64,000 nucleotides of DNA from Okapia johnstoni (taxonomy: Eukaryota; Chordata; Mammalia; Artiodactyla; Giraffidae). A program made the translations under genes and the position numbers. Under the pieces are notes generated by a model. It did not search any database, was not told the origin of the DNA, and was given only the letters and a program-made list of their open reading frames with translations. The DNA lies in contig CM044326.1 of assembly GCA_024291935.2 (NCBI GenBank), positions 33,913,948 through 33,977,947 on the forward strand, in the 5' to 3' direction. Shown one piece after another: positions 23,525 through 35,138 of the stretch (positions are counted from its first letter, which is position 1; each line of letters opens with the position of its first letter).

Positions 23525-23652
23525 GGGACTTCCCTGGCAATTAAGTGGTTAGGACTCTGCAAGTTCACTGCCAAGGGCTTGGGTTCATCTCTTCCTTGGG
23601 GAACTAAGATCTCACAAGCCTCACAGCACAGCCAAAAAAAAAAAAAAAAAAA
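23525..23652 (+). mobile_element. CHR-1 SINE with poly(A)
   Basis: 'ggggacttccctggcaatta' to 'cacagcacagcc' followed by about 18 A. Short CHR-1 form. Confidence 0.85.
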
Positions 23653-23940
23653 TCCTGTATCTGATGACATACCCAACACTAAACATGAACTGATGCATCT
23701 GAAGATTTCCATAGCTTTTTTTCCAAGTTCATACACTCTCTGGTCTAATAAATGATATACGTGAATAAACCAAATTTTTAATTTAAGTATTGAAAAGTAT
23801 AATACCCAGACCTGTAAGCAGGGCTGGTGCGCTGCATCATTATTCCATGCTTTGTGTTAAATAATGGATAAAGATTTCACAGTGGAACTCCCTCGAGGAG
23901 GACAGACCCAGCTTCCTGTGCACTCAGCAAGCAGCCCCAG

Positions 23941-24060
23941 GCCCCCCACACTGGCGGGAGGCCCCCCACACTGGCAGGAGGCGGCCCCCCACACTGGCAG
24001 GGCCCCCCGTGGCAGGAGGCCCCCCATACTGGTGAGAGGCACCCCGTGGCGGGAGGCGGC
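23941..24060. repeat. GC-rich minisatellite, about 20-bp units
   Basis: Six or so imperfect units of 'gccccccacactggcrggag' run from 23941 to 24060. On the transcribed sense (minus strand) this is G-rich with G5-G6 runs. It starts about 25 bases past the exon 8 donor. Confidence 0.93.
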
Positions 24061-24085
24061 CCCTGCGCGCTGCTGCGGACAGTAC

Positions 24086-24391
24086 CTGTCTTCTTCGTCC
24101 TCTTCTTCTTCTTCACCCTGAGAGGCTTCACCACGAGCTCCTGGTCGAAGTCCTCCGAGCTGATCACACTGAACCTCTTCGAGGTGAGCGGGCCGCCCCT
24201 GCTCAGCTCGGGGGCTGCCTGCGGCCCAGAGCCACTGTCAGTGGAGTTGAGCGAGCTGCTCCTGCTCCTGGGCTCGCTGGCCACCGAAGAGCCCCTGAGC
24301 CTCAGCTCGGAAGGCGTAGCTGCCGGCGGCTTCTCCACACGCGGCCCGTGGGCTTGCTCTGTGCACGCTGATGTCTCCAGACCATCCCGCA
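24086..24391 (-). CDS. TECPR2: TECPR2 exon 8: residues 362-463
   Basis: This 306-base exon opens the disordered linker: RDGLETS, then the serine-rich stretch EPRSRSSSLNSTDSGSG, then SEDFDQELVVKP and a lysine/arginine-rich tail. The acceptor is CTTTACCAG and the donor is ACAG followed by GTACTG. A G-rich minisatellite begins about 25 bases past this donor. Known mammalian orthologs share the serine-rich and basic segments. Confidence 0.94.
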
Positions 24392-24824
24392 CTGGTAAAG
24401 AAGCTGGTTTTACTGTGGTTATCGGAGGGAAAGATGATGTGCTCTTATTATTAAAGGTAAAACATGTGGCCCAGATGACAGACTTCAGTGTTTGAGAGTC
24501 TTATGCATCGATCCCACAGGCTGGCTCAGAGCATCAGACGGACATTAGTCAGGTGGGTGCTGAGTTCCCCCTTCCTACTCACCCAACCCCCCCACCCTCC
24601 AGACCCACAGAAACAATTCCAGCAAATGTGAGACCCTGAATGAAATCAGGTGATCTTCAAGAAAAGTATCATAAACCGTTTTTTAAGAATCAAAGGAAAC
24701 CCTCTGAATAACTCATTCATATAAAGCTACAATCACTTAATGAGTAAATAAAAGTGGTACGTTTTCTACACCACAAACTTTAATTACACACATTTTATAA
24801 CAAAGCTTTGTAACAAATACAAAC
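24392..24824 (-). other. TECPR2 intron 7
   Basis: It is 433 bases long, AT-rich toward the exon 7 side. Nothing else recognisable. Confidence 0.85.
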
Positions 24825-24957
24825 CCATTGATGCTAGTCCTTCAGGCCTGCTTGAGATTCGTATAATGTTCCTGTCTCCCTTTAAGAAAAATATTTCATT
24901 TTCTGTGCAGGAAACAGACACGATATCACCTGATCCTTCCAAACCAGCAATTGTGGC
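24825..24957 (-). CDS. TECPR2: TECPR2 exon 7: residues 318-361 plus 1 base
   Basis: This 133-base exon encodes AGLEGSGDIVSVS, NEIFFLKGDRNIIRISS and RPEGLASM, closing the propeller. The acceptor is TCTGGACAG. The donor is ATGG followed by GTTTGT, which is weak at positions +3 and +4. This position is supported because the split codon G|TG gives the expected valine before RDGLE in exon 8. Confidence 0.93.
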
Positions 24958-26743
24958 CTGTCCAGAAAAAGAGAATCACAAAACCAGGCAATAGTAATAG
25001 CTCAAATGGTACAAGCACGTGTTGAAATCCAAAGAAGTCAAATAGCTGCTGTTTGCTATCACGATTTTCTGAAACTTGGAGTAATTCAATCCAAAGTGAG
25101 GTAATACCCAGCAGATGGTGACTGACTACCCGTCAGCACCTTTCTGGGACCAAGCCAGCAGCCTCTCCCCACCCCCGGTCACGCTCCTGCGCCCGCCCTG
25201 CCACAGGTGCATCCACTGGCCAGTCCAGACCCTGGCCCTGACCCTCCATGACGCCATGCCCTCCACTCGGATTCTTTCCCTGGCCCTTGCTCACTGGGAG
25301 TTTCAACTTGATTCAGATGCCACCTCCTTGGGAAGAGTCCCTGACAAGCGGATCCTCCTCAACAACGCCCAGGACTCTCAGAGCTCACAGCCCTTTACAC
25401 AAACCCCTGCCCGGCCCCTCTCTCCTGGGCTGGATGTGTGCTGGCGGGTCTAGGGCCCCTACCATGTGGGTTCCTGCGCGAGAGACCAGGCAGGCAACGC
25501 GAGTCGCGGTCGTGAATGAACGAGGAGGGAGACAGGACTCCCCCAACGCCATCTGAAAGCCGAGACCACCCAAAACACAGGACAACCCTGAGCCCTGACT
25601 AAAAAACACTCTTGCTTCTCAGTCAACAGCCAATAGGAGACTAGCTCAATGCTGAGGAGAAAATGGGTCTGAGTCCTCTGTTAATTCTCAAGTAATCCTG
25701 ACAGCGGTCTGAAAGCTTCTGATTGTGTTGTCCCCTTAAGACTGCCTGTTCGTGCCCCGCCTCTCCGGCTCCACTTCTCCACCTACAAAATGATGTTAGT
25801 CTCACCTCCTGGGGAAGCTCTGGGTAAGTGTTCGGAAGAGAGGAACTGATGTGCAATCATAGTATACCTTGACCCCACCAACTAATAAGAGCACATTAAG
25901 TTCAAACAGTACCCAAAGGAAAAAGAAAAGCTGTGTTCTCTAGACCTGGGGAAGAACACAAAAATGTCTTTCAAACGTTCCTTAAGAAGAAAAACTCAGG
26001 GCTAAAAGGCACCTTGGTGATTTCCTAAGCCAACTCACCTGTCCCTGCCCCATGTCGCAACAAAGACTTAGTGCAACTAAAAACAAATTTTTAAAACAAA
26101 GAATATACTGAAACTTACCAGCTTTTTTTAAAAAAAATTCCTAAAGCAATCTCTATTGGCAATAATCTCATCACCCTACTTTAAACAGAAATCGTTTCCA
26201 ACCATGATTTAATAATGCTGGAACGTTGTCCAAATACATCATCAAGTAAAGTGGGGGAAATATGGCAAAATGATGTAGCTCCTCTTGGGAGGAGAAACAA
26301 GGGTACAGGAAGAGGGTAGAAAGAAAGCTAGAGGCAGGGCCCCCGCCTTGCTCAACCTCACCCTGGGGAAACCTTGGGGACTGAGTCCCCGTCTCACTCT
26401 TTCTGTTAATGTTTGACTTTTGATCTCAGTTCATTATGCTCACGGTAATCTGGTAGCCATAAAACAAAACACATGATCCAAAGAAATTATAAAGAACAAA
26501 TTTACTTTTCTGCTTAAATAAAACACACATACTTTCTTAGCAGGGGATAGGACTACAAATATTTAAACCAAGTATTTTTTCAAAGCTACAAAAACAATCA
26601 AACCTTCACCTGGTTTCCATGACTAGCTCAATGGAAAGGCAAAGCACAGGAGCCACACTGTTTCACCCTCTGAGAGAGGAAGAAGGCCTGTACACACCCT
26701 CCTGCCTCTAGACCCAAAAGTGTGGTACCATCACTTTGCTCAC
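24958..26743 (-). other. TECPR2 intron 6
   Basis: It is unique-looking with a possible diverged MIR at about 25690-25860 ('cacctacaaaatgatgttagtct'). No other gene signal. Confidence 0.78.
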
Positions 26744-27056
26744 CTGGTTGATGGTGTCCAGGAGGTAAATACTATATTCATTCCAACTCAACACCCAGCC
26801 TTCTTGGAAGAAACATGACACGAGCCCCAGGTGTTTCTCAGGTGAGCTGCACCCTCCCCGGTCAGCGGAGTCCAGGCGTGGGTAAAGCTCGAAAGGCTTG
26901 ACTCCTCCGGCGAAGACGTCTTTTAAGATAAACGTGGCCTGGACAGTCCCATGGATGTCGGCCTTCCACAGCCGGAGCCCAGGCCGGGACGCGTACAAGG
27001 TTAGATCGCTTTGCTTACAGAGTCCTGGTATAAAGCAGGCACCAAATTTCCCAGTG
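26744..27056 (-). CDS. TECPR2: TECPR2 exon 6: residues 213-317
   Basis: This 313-base exon encodes STGKFGACFIPGLC, LYASRPGLRLWKADIHG, a glycine/serine-rich loop and LSWNEYSIYLLDTINQ. These are the last blades of the N-terminal propeller. The acceptor is TTATTTCAG and the donor is CAG followed by GTGAGC. It returns the frame to phase 0. Confidence 0.96.
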
Positions 27057-27589
27057 CTGAAATAACAAGGGAAAAAGGAGGGAAGAAAGAAAGAGACATG
27101 GACTGTTTCAAAGTGCTGTCTAATGAGAATTTGGGGCTAAGCCAAAACACGATGGATGCTTTCTCAAACCCTTTTCTACAGTGTGTGTCCTGGTTGTGTG
27201 ACCCGCCGGTCCACCCCCGAGCCCACAGAGGACACGGTCTCTGCCTGCACCCCCTACAGCAGCCTCAGAAGTCTGCACCCCGCGGAGCGCCCATCCCAGT
27301 TACACACTCCGTGCTGGTGTAGTCCCCACCACAGCCCCGTGAGGCTGGAGTCAGGACTCCTGATCTAGAGGAGAGGACGCGGAGGCAGAGGGAGAGAGGC
27401 CCAGGGCCAAGCATCCCCACTGCTCTCAACGTCTGTTCCTTCCAACGCCTGCTGCTGTTGCTGTGTTCACCCAGCACCCCAGGGAACAAGCTTTTGGCCC
27501 AGAATTGGGGCAGCCCTTTCAGAATTTCTCTGAAACCCACAACCTCCATTCCGATCCTCAGGCGTGGTGGGTTTTTTGTTTTCCTATTT

Positions 27590-28270
27590 TTAGTACCATG
27601 AAACATCTAAAACAAACAATAACAAAACGTACACCCAGGAACCTGTCCCTCAACTTTGGAAATAAAGCCAACAGCCACACTGTTGATGTTCTCCTGCTCC
27701 AGAGGTCCCTGCCCCTCCGTGCCCCAGGTGAGAGTCCTACAGTGAATTTTGTGTTTATTATTCCCTTGCTTCTATGGACACTTTAACCACACACCGATGT
27801 GCCCCTAAACACTACATACTTGGTACAGACAATTTTGTCTCTCATTTGTACTACAAAGTACGATGCTATTTGCAGTCTTCTGCAACTTGCTTTTAACCTC
27901 ATAATTCTGAGACTTAGCTTTGTTGACAAAAGCGCTGTGGCTCATTCATTTTCACTGCTATACAGGACTCCATGATTTATTCACCCTCAGATTGGTGGGT
28001 ATTTGAATTATTTCCACTTTTTCGTTTTGAATCGTGCTCACCATGGGCATGTCTGCACATAACCTCCTGGTACACAGGTCTGAGAGTTTGTCACGGACAT
28101 TTCAGAGTGGCCTGCTGGACTGTCGGGTGACTGCCGTGTTGCTGATTAAGACCAGATTCAGGTCAGGAAGACAATTTCAAACTTTTCCTGGTGTGTTTAC
28201 ACCAGCCCCACTCCCATCAGCAACCTGGGAGTTCTCACTGCTCCGCATCTCTGCCGAACCCTGGAGTCTC
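27590..28270 (-). mobile_element. Old L1 LINE fragment
   Basis: Sense-reversed text such as 'actgctatacaggactccat', 'gatttattcaccctcaga' and 'ttgaattatttccactttt' is typical of mammalian L1M 3' sequence. Highly diverged. Confidence 0.6.
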
Positions 28271-28365
28271 CCAGGGTTCAAACAGTAAGAGTTCAGTTTA
28301 ACCCTAAGTCCTCTGATTCTCCATCAGAAGTACTTCTCCGATTCTGAACAGTAGAAGGAATTGTG

Positions 28366-28543
28366 GCTTTTTTTTTTAATATTTCTTTGGCCACGCCAGG
28401 TTTAGTTGCAGCACGTGGGATCTCTGATCTTCATTCAAACTCTCAGCTGTGTCACGCGGAATCTAGTTCCCTGACCAAGGACTGAACCCAGGCCCCCTTC
28501 ATCGGGAGTGCTGAGTCTTAGCCACTGGACCACAGGGAAGTCC
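28366..28543 (-). mobile_element. CHR-1 SINE
   Basis: Complement of A-tail ('tttttttttaat') and body ('ggccacgccagg') ending at 'ccactggaccacagggaagt'. Confidence 0.83.
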
Positions 28544-28549
28544 CACAGC

Positions 28550-28660
28550 CCTGACACTCACTCCATGCTGTGGATTTCAGTGTCCTCATCTGTAAACCAG
28601 GGGTAACAGCTTCCACCTCAAAGGTTGATGTGAGGTTGAATGACAGTCCATGAAGATGAC
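28550..28660 (+). mobile_element. MIR SINE fragment
   Basis: 'tcagtgtcctcatctgtaaa' followed by 'ccaggggtaacag' is the MIR core pattern; ends soon after. Confidence 0.6.
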
Positions 28661-30354
28661 AAGCAACGCTGGTGACCCGGCAGGCCCTCCAAACGCTCAG
28701 CTGCCTCTGCCTCTCCCATCACGCTCCTGCAGGTGCCAGGCCCCACTTCATCCTCACTCCGCACGGCAGCACCTGACTCCCCGGGCAGCATCCCAGGGCC
28801 CACCCCACGCAGGCGAACTTAGCTGGGTGCTTCTCTGTGGTTCAGAATCTCACTACATCCCTCTGGACAGGGTTCAAGGAGGACACGATATCAATTCAAC
28901 TCTGAAGTGAAGATCGTCAGACTAACTGACATTCCTGGACACCTCCACGGTCAGCATTGTGGTGATTACTGCCTTTGGTGATTTGTTCTGGAAAGGTTCT
29001 CCAATAGAGACACCCACAGGAGTTCCAGCAGGACAGCCCATAGCCTCTTCCTCCTGCCTTGCCTGTCAATTTCTGTTTGGTGATCCAATTTCCAAATCTA
29101 AGTATTTTCCTCCTACTAGGAAGTCCTCTTAAAAACCTGTCACTTCAGGTGGGGTGACTAAAGCCTTCATTTTAACCATTAGTGAGCTCCCGCACCACGT
29201 GAGAAGCAGTGTTACAGTCGGCCCTGCCATGTAACACACTGCAGCGGACGTGTGCCAGAGACGCGCCACCTCCGCGGCTCAGAGAGCTGCTCGAGGCCTC
29301 TAGACAAAGGGGACACGCTTTGCCTGGGGCGTGGAAGGCTAGACCTTGGACACTGAGTGGACCGTGACCCTCTGGGGAAGGACAAGCTGAGCAGGGAGGG
29401 CGGGGGCCCTGCTCCAAGGAACTGCTGAAACATGTCAGCACTAGACTGGGAGAAGGCGGCTGAGCCAGGGGTAACTGGCTACATACCGCCCAGAGCAAAC
29501 GGCCCTCCACCCCGACTTAGCCACCACCCACGCGCAGGGTGACTCTCCAGCACTGGCTGATGTCATTCTGAATCAGACACAAAAACTCTAACTTTTAAGG
29601 TCAAAGCTCTGCAGGATTCTAAAATCATAAATCAACCAAGTTTCTCAACTTTGGTGGGGCTGGTTTCTAGAAATATCAACAATGACTTTAAAAAATATCC
29701 TCATGTCCTTTATGAGACACACCAACGTGAAAGAAGTGTTTCCAGTTATCAAAATCTAACCATAAATCAGATCTTCTAATTTATATACAATAACGCTGAG
29801 CAACACAGAGAGCCAGAAACCAGACAAGCCACAGCATGGACGACAGGCTCAACTGCCGGACGCCCAAAGGCACCAGAGGGCACGACAGCGATGGTGCCCC
29901 AGAGCCTCGTGGCTGGGCAGGGGCCCAGGCTCCACACTCCACCCCCCACCCCCACCCCCGGGCCCGACCACGGCCCGCGGGTGCTGCCGACCCAAGACGG
30001 CCTGCCACAGGGACACAGAGCGTGGTGTGTCCCGGGACAGCTAGGCGCTGCGATCTTCTGGGAGACACATACGTGCTGTTCCGTTCAATCTGAGGAGGTT
30101 GACGGGTTGGATTACCCACCCCTCCCTGCACCTGTCCCCAGGCCAGCTTCCCCGCTGACAGGACATCCTCTGCCCACCACGGGCCAACCCAGCCCCACTG
30201 CGGCCCTCCCGGGCTCAGGGCGGGGACCTGCACCACCACTTCGTCTCCGCACGTGCACACACGCATGCACGCGGGCCCACACGCCTACTCAGGGTGCAGC
30301 CCACCCCTCCTCCCTCAGCTCCCCCAACACCATGGCCTGTGCTCCACAATGGAG

Positions 30355-30478
30355 ATGGGGTTTTTTTAGCCATGTCGCATGGCATGTAGAACCTTAGTTC
30401 TCTGGCCAGGGATTGAACCCTCACCCCTTGCCGTGGAAGAGCGGAGTCCTAACCACTAGACCCCCAGGGAAGTCCCCA
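30355..30478 (-). mobile_element. CHR-1 SINE
   Basis: From 'ggggtttttttagccatgtc' to 'actagacccccagggaagtc', the complement of a CHR-1 element. Confidence 0.85.
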
Positions 30479-31204
30479 CAAGGCAGGTGTACCTGGCCAC
30501 CATGCTGCCAGGGCCAGAGGCCCAGCTGGCCGCATCGCTAGGGGCCAGGCAGCGGCTGCAACACGGCTCTTTCTGGCAGGTACAGACGGAGTGTGCTGGA
30601 GCTCAAGGCCTCCCTTTCCCAGTGACACTCACTCATCAGGGAGCTCCCAGGTCCCAGAGCTTTAAACACCGTCTAAAGGCCCTCAAGGGCCCCGCTGCGG
30701 CCACCTGCGGCCCTGAGCACAAACTCGCCCCCCCAAACCGCCACCCCAGCCTGGCTGCGGAGGAAGACCACGCCCTGCCTGCAGCAACACTCTACCCACT
30801 GCCCAGACCACTGCCTCCGACAGCTCTCCTCCTCCCACACCCCAGAGCCAGCCAACCCATCAGCTCTGCCTTCAAAGCATCCCTGCCACCCCACCCTGGT
30901 GTGAGCCCAACTTTCACCTCGGTCACCTGGGACCCTGGCGGCCTCCGTGGCGGCTGCCCTCATCCCCTCCACAGGGCAGCAAGAGTCGACGCCAGCTCGT
31001 GACTCTCATGGCGCTGGAGTAACACAGCCCCAAGCGGGGCCCATGAAGCCTACAGGATAGGCTCCCAGCCCCTCTCTGTGCCCCCACACCTGGACTGCGC
31101 TCCTCTGAGGGGTCCTCACGGCTCCCCCCGCCCTCTCCCAGGAATCGGCTCAGACCCCACCACACAGGAGGGTGGGGACACGTCTGCCTAGGCAAAACAC
31201 ACCA

Positions 31205-32180
31205 GACAGACATCCTCGAAGCTCTACCCATTTATTATTACTGCTGAACATTCTAGAACATGCTTATTTAATGTCAGTCTCCCCTACAGGAACGTGAGCT
31301 CCTGGAGACCAGAGCTCTTGTGCCCCTCGCTCAGAGCGGTCTTCCCCAGGCTGCGAAGGGCACCGGGCACAGAGGAGATACTCAGGAAGGATCCTCCAGG
31401 GCTGAATGGGAAACACACTCCCAAGGTGACCTCATCCAGGCTAGGGGTCTCAGTGTCACCTGCATCTGATGACCTCATCTTCATTTCTGGCCGAGCCCCC
31501 TTTTCCGAGCTGCCGACCTGCGCACGTTACTCCCGATGGGGATTCCAGCTTAGCCACCTAACAAGCATCTTGAACACAATACGCCCGAGAGAGAATCCAG
31601 ACGTCCGGACCTTAACCCAGGTCTTCTGTCTGAGTTAGAGGACTTCTCTCCCCAGCCGGTTGCTTTAGCCAAGGGCACAGAAATCCTTCCTTACTCTGTT
31701 CTCCCCCTCGCCCCCTATATCGAATTCATCCCCAAATTACCCTTCCCTCCTCCTCCCACCCCTCTTCATGCTGGGGACCCAGGTGGATTCCACGCCACTC
31801 CCAGGACTCCGGCAGCCGCCTCCTCGCTGTGCAGAACCAGGCGCTCTCAGGCCACCCTCCTCCTGCCTAAAGCCCCCGCTGGCTTCCCGTCCTGCCTGGA
31901 ATAACTCAGGGGCAAGGACTGGCTCGGGTCTTCCTTTCCAGCGCCCGCCCACTCTCCACAGCCGCCCCAGTGCCCCTCTGGCTCCTCGAACATTCCACGC
32001 CCGGGCCCAATACTGGGCCTTGGCACCTGCTGTTCCCGAGACTGGAAGGCTCTTCGCACACTGGAAGCTTCAGCCCAGGATCTCCTCCCCAGAGGCCTCT
32101 GCTGACCGACTGCCCCCACCCGACCCTTCACCCGGATGCTGCCTCCGAGCACCGACCACGCGGAGACAGGCATCTCCGAG
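31205..32180 (+). mobile_element. L2/MIR-like ancient sequence
   Basis: Parts resemble L2 3' sequence: 'gaacgtgagctcctggagac' and 'ggcaccgggcacagaggaga' near 31290-31380, and 'cctcgaacattccacgc' and 'ggccttggcacctgctgttc' near 31985-32035. Probably more than one fragment. Confidence 0.5.
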
Positions 32181-33496
32181 GGCGGAGCCTGGCTCACCAC
32201 GGAGCCCCCGGTGCCGCCCGGTGGGACGCCTGGCGCCCGAAGCAGCAGCTCCGGGAGGCAGTGGTCGTTGCGTCCTTTTCTAACCTCGATCTAACGCAGC
32301 ACGTGACAGAGACAAGCTGTCAGGACGCACGTCAGAAGTGTTTCTGTTCACTCTGCTGTCCCCCAGGTCTCTAACACAGCTCCCTAACAGAAAGGGGACT
32401 CAGTTAGCTGTTTCTGCATCCCGAGATGATGCCCGGTGCAAGAGTGTGCCCAAACACCTGGCTACACAGACCCACCAGGAGAGGTTCATGCGGAGGTGCT
32501 GAGGCTTCACGCAGGAGGTGAGAAGGCCAGGTGTGAAGGGAAAGACTGTTGGGTACACGATCCGTGTGAAGGCAATTGGTTTTTAAGTCTCTCTTTGCAC
32601 GCCACCTTCCTTCCAAAAAGACACAACACAGCGAGACACCAACAGACAAGCCAGGACAAGACGTGAGGGGCAGAGTTGGGTCCCAGCAGGGGGAGAGTCC
32701 GGCCAAGTCTGCAGGACCACCAAGCCCGAGAAGCAGGTCCTGCTGGGTTTCCCAGGAGCCAAAAGGGAGACGATATAGAGATGATCACTATAAGACGACC
32801 AACTGTCGATGGAATTAAGGGGGTGTTCAACGTGGAAAGGCGAAGCAGAAGGGGAGATGTGACTGTCTGAACAGCCATGGGCTGTCCTGCCAAGCAGAAC
32901 AAGGAATAAACTTGCGCTGTCTCCCTGCAAAGCCCGGGACACAGCGTAACGGACGCCGAGAGGACCAGAGGCTGGCACCACCAGCCCCGCGCGCATCCAC
33001 CCCCCAGGCTTCCTGGCTGTCTGCTCCCCACCCTCTCCACTCCCTCCCCGCTCCCGTCCCCCACCCCATCCTCTGCAGACAGCGGCGTCCCTTCCCCTGG
33101 CGCTCCTCCAACTCCAGCCACCAGGGATGGGGCTGGACCGACGCTGCTGCAGCTGCTTGTCCACCAAAAGCAGGTCACGGAAGGGGTCCTCTCTCAGCCA
33201 GGAGCTCTGATCCCTTCCAGGCCTGGGCCCCCTTCTTCAGGGCACCCCACCCTGGGTTACAGCCCATGTCCTGACTGCACCCCTCACTAGGCTCTGCAGC
33301 AGGTGACACAGCCAGAAGCACTGAGGTCACTTGCTTCCAGAATGGTGTGGTACATGGAGGGAGCGAGGCGTGAACGCCCACCCGACCCTGACCTCTGAGC
33401 CGAGCTGTGGAGGCGGCGGCCTGCGAGGAGCAAACGTCTGCATAGGGACCCACCTGGAGCCCCGTCAGCACGCACCATGACCCCAGCGAAGCTCAC

Positions 33497-33654
33497 CTTT
33501 TCCTCGGCTGTGTCCCGATCTGCTTGACCGAGCGCTCCTCGGTGTAGAAGAGCAGGCTTCTCTGCAGCGTGGAGACCAGCAGCACCTTCTGGCTGTAGTC
33601 CAGCTGCACGACGGAGGCTGGCTCCTCCAGCACCAGCTGTGAGTGGCAGACACC
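33497..33654 (-). CDS. TECPR2: TECPR2 exon 5: residues 161-212 plus 2 bases
   Basis: The exon encodes GVCHSQ, LVLEEPASVVQLDYSQ and KVLLVSTLQRSLLFYTEE, part of the N-terminal propeller. The acceptor is CCCCACAG and the donor is AAAAG followed by GTGAGC. It is 158 bases long and ends in phase 2; the split serine codon AG|C is completed by exon 6. Confidence 0.95.
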
Positions 33655-34724
33655 CTGTGGGGAGAGGCGGGTGAGGCCCAAGGGGAGGCTCCAGGGACCC
33701 TCAGCTGCCAGGACTGGCCTGTGGCCCTCCTGGGTCTGCACTTCAGCCAATGTCTACAGTAAATGAAGGCTCTTATTCTCACCAGGTTCAGCGTCAACCC
33801 ACTGCGATGATACTACCCAGACAAGCCCTCACTGGTGAGAAAATTGTCAGGGTTACCATCTACGTCAGGCCACAGCAAGGTTACCAAGAAATGCTTAAAA
33901 CTTCTGTATCATTTTTTAAAAATGCTTTCAGTACATGTGTCACTGTGTACCTCCCTGTTCGCTAGACCCAGGGTAGGCAAGGCACGAGCGGGGAAGCTGG
34001 AAGATGTGAGGAGCCACAGGAGCCGCGGACACCCTTCATTCACAGCAGCAAGGTGGACACGCTTCACCCGCTACCAGCTGACGCAACAGCAACGACGACA
34101 ATACAACTCAACACACCTCGACTCGCCCCTCCTTTGAGTGTCTTAGATGGGGCTCATATGGGTCACTGGGTGTGCGCAGTGCTACAAACGACCTCAGCTG
34201 TTACACAACCATGAATTTACAACTCGTGGGGTGACAGCAAGAGGCCGTGGGGCGAGAGAGCCTGACCACCGCCATCCTGGCTAATTTGCTCTTTCCCTAC
34301 AACATGGTTCTAAGAAGGAAGAATCCACAAAGATCTAAGCAGAAATATGTTGCACCATGTGCATTATTTATTCCAACAGAACACAACGGGACTTTCTAAA
34401 AAATTACTGTGACAACCATCAAAGTTCATATAACAACCTCCTCCACAAAGAGTTCAAAGTAATTCTGGGGACATTATATCCTGGCCTACTGAAAGGGTCA
34501 GAAGAGACAGGTTAGAAAGAAATGAAAATGGTAGTATGTTAAAGAGCAAAGTAAAGCTCTGCAAGGCACTTTATTGCTAACACAAATGATGTATCTTTGT
34601 GTCAAATATCTGCTCCTGTAAGTCACTCTTCTCCTAAAGCCTGTTTCTTTAATTGTTTAGGAAATACTGATGCAATGTCATAGACCTTTGTAGGGAAAAA
34701 GGGAGTAGCCATCAAATTTACTGG

Positions 34725-34915
34725 TAAGATTTACATACAGTAAAAGTCACCCTTTTTAGATATATGATTCTATGAATTTCGACAAATGCATACCGGTGTG
34801 TAACCACCAGCATGACTGAGACGGGGGAATTCCCATTACCTCCACTATCATGGACATTAAGCCAGAGTTCCCTCCCACTTTTACTTACACAGACTGCAGT
34901 TTTTCAACTTTCAAC
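34725..34915 (+). mobile_element. Old L1 LINE fragment
   Basis: 'ttctatgaatttcgacaaat' then 'gcataccggtgtgtaaccac' match the pattern of old mammalian L1 3' ends. Confidence 0.6.
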
Positions 34916-34959
34916 TTAGCCTGTAATGGAATTAAATTCATTGTATTGTACTGTGCAAA

Positions 34960-35138
34960 GGGCTTCCCTTGTGGCTCAGCTGATAAAGAATTCGCCTGCA
35001 ATTCAGGAGACCTGGGTTCGCTCCCTGGGTTGGAAAGATCCCCTAGAGAAGGGAAAGGCTACCCACTCCAGTATTCTGGCCTGGAGAATTCCATGGACTG
35101 TACAGTCCACAGGGTCGCAAAGAGTCTGAGCGACTTTC
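34960..35138 (+). mobile_element. Bov-tA SINE
   Basis: Starts 'gggcttcccttgtggctcag' with B-box-like 'gggttcgctcc' and ends at the BovA tail. Flanked by the exact duplication actgtgcaaa (34950-34959 and 35139-35148), so recent. Confidence 0.93.

Larger units (their letters stand above)
22857..24085 (-). other. TECPR2 intron 8
   Basis: It contains a CHR-2 (23251-23510), a CHR-1 (23525-23652) and a GC-rich minisatellite beside the exon 8 donor. The remainder is AT-rich unique sequence. Confidence 0.82.
27057..33496 (-). other. TECPR2 intron 5
   Basis: It is 6.4 kb. It contains an old antisense L1, two antisense CHR-1 SINEs, a MIR and L2-like sequence (listed). Stretches 27060-27590, 28700-30350 and 32200-33490 show no gene. 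The right half is GC-rich, with a C-rich tract at about 29939-29962. Confidence 0.78.

Noticed and set aside
23941..24060. CRISPR-like array
   Set aside because: The units are contiguous without spacers and this is vertebrate DNA; it is a minisatellite.
31768..32283. 171-codon plus-strand frame
   Set aside because: It is explained by CpG- and C-rich ancient L2-like sequence, with no domain.
32583..33167. 194-codon minus-strand frame in intron 5
   Set aside because: It has no recognisable domain and lies in GC-rich intron sequence with overlapping frames in other phases. No splice or promoter evidence.
34960..35138. tRNA gene suggested by A- and B-box-like motifs
   Set aside because: The motifs belong to a Bov-tA SINE; there is no cloverleaf with a proper anticodon arm and CCA-side stem. 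The same applies to all other Bov-tA, BovA2 and CHR copies.
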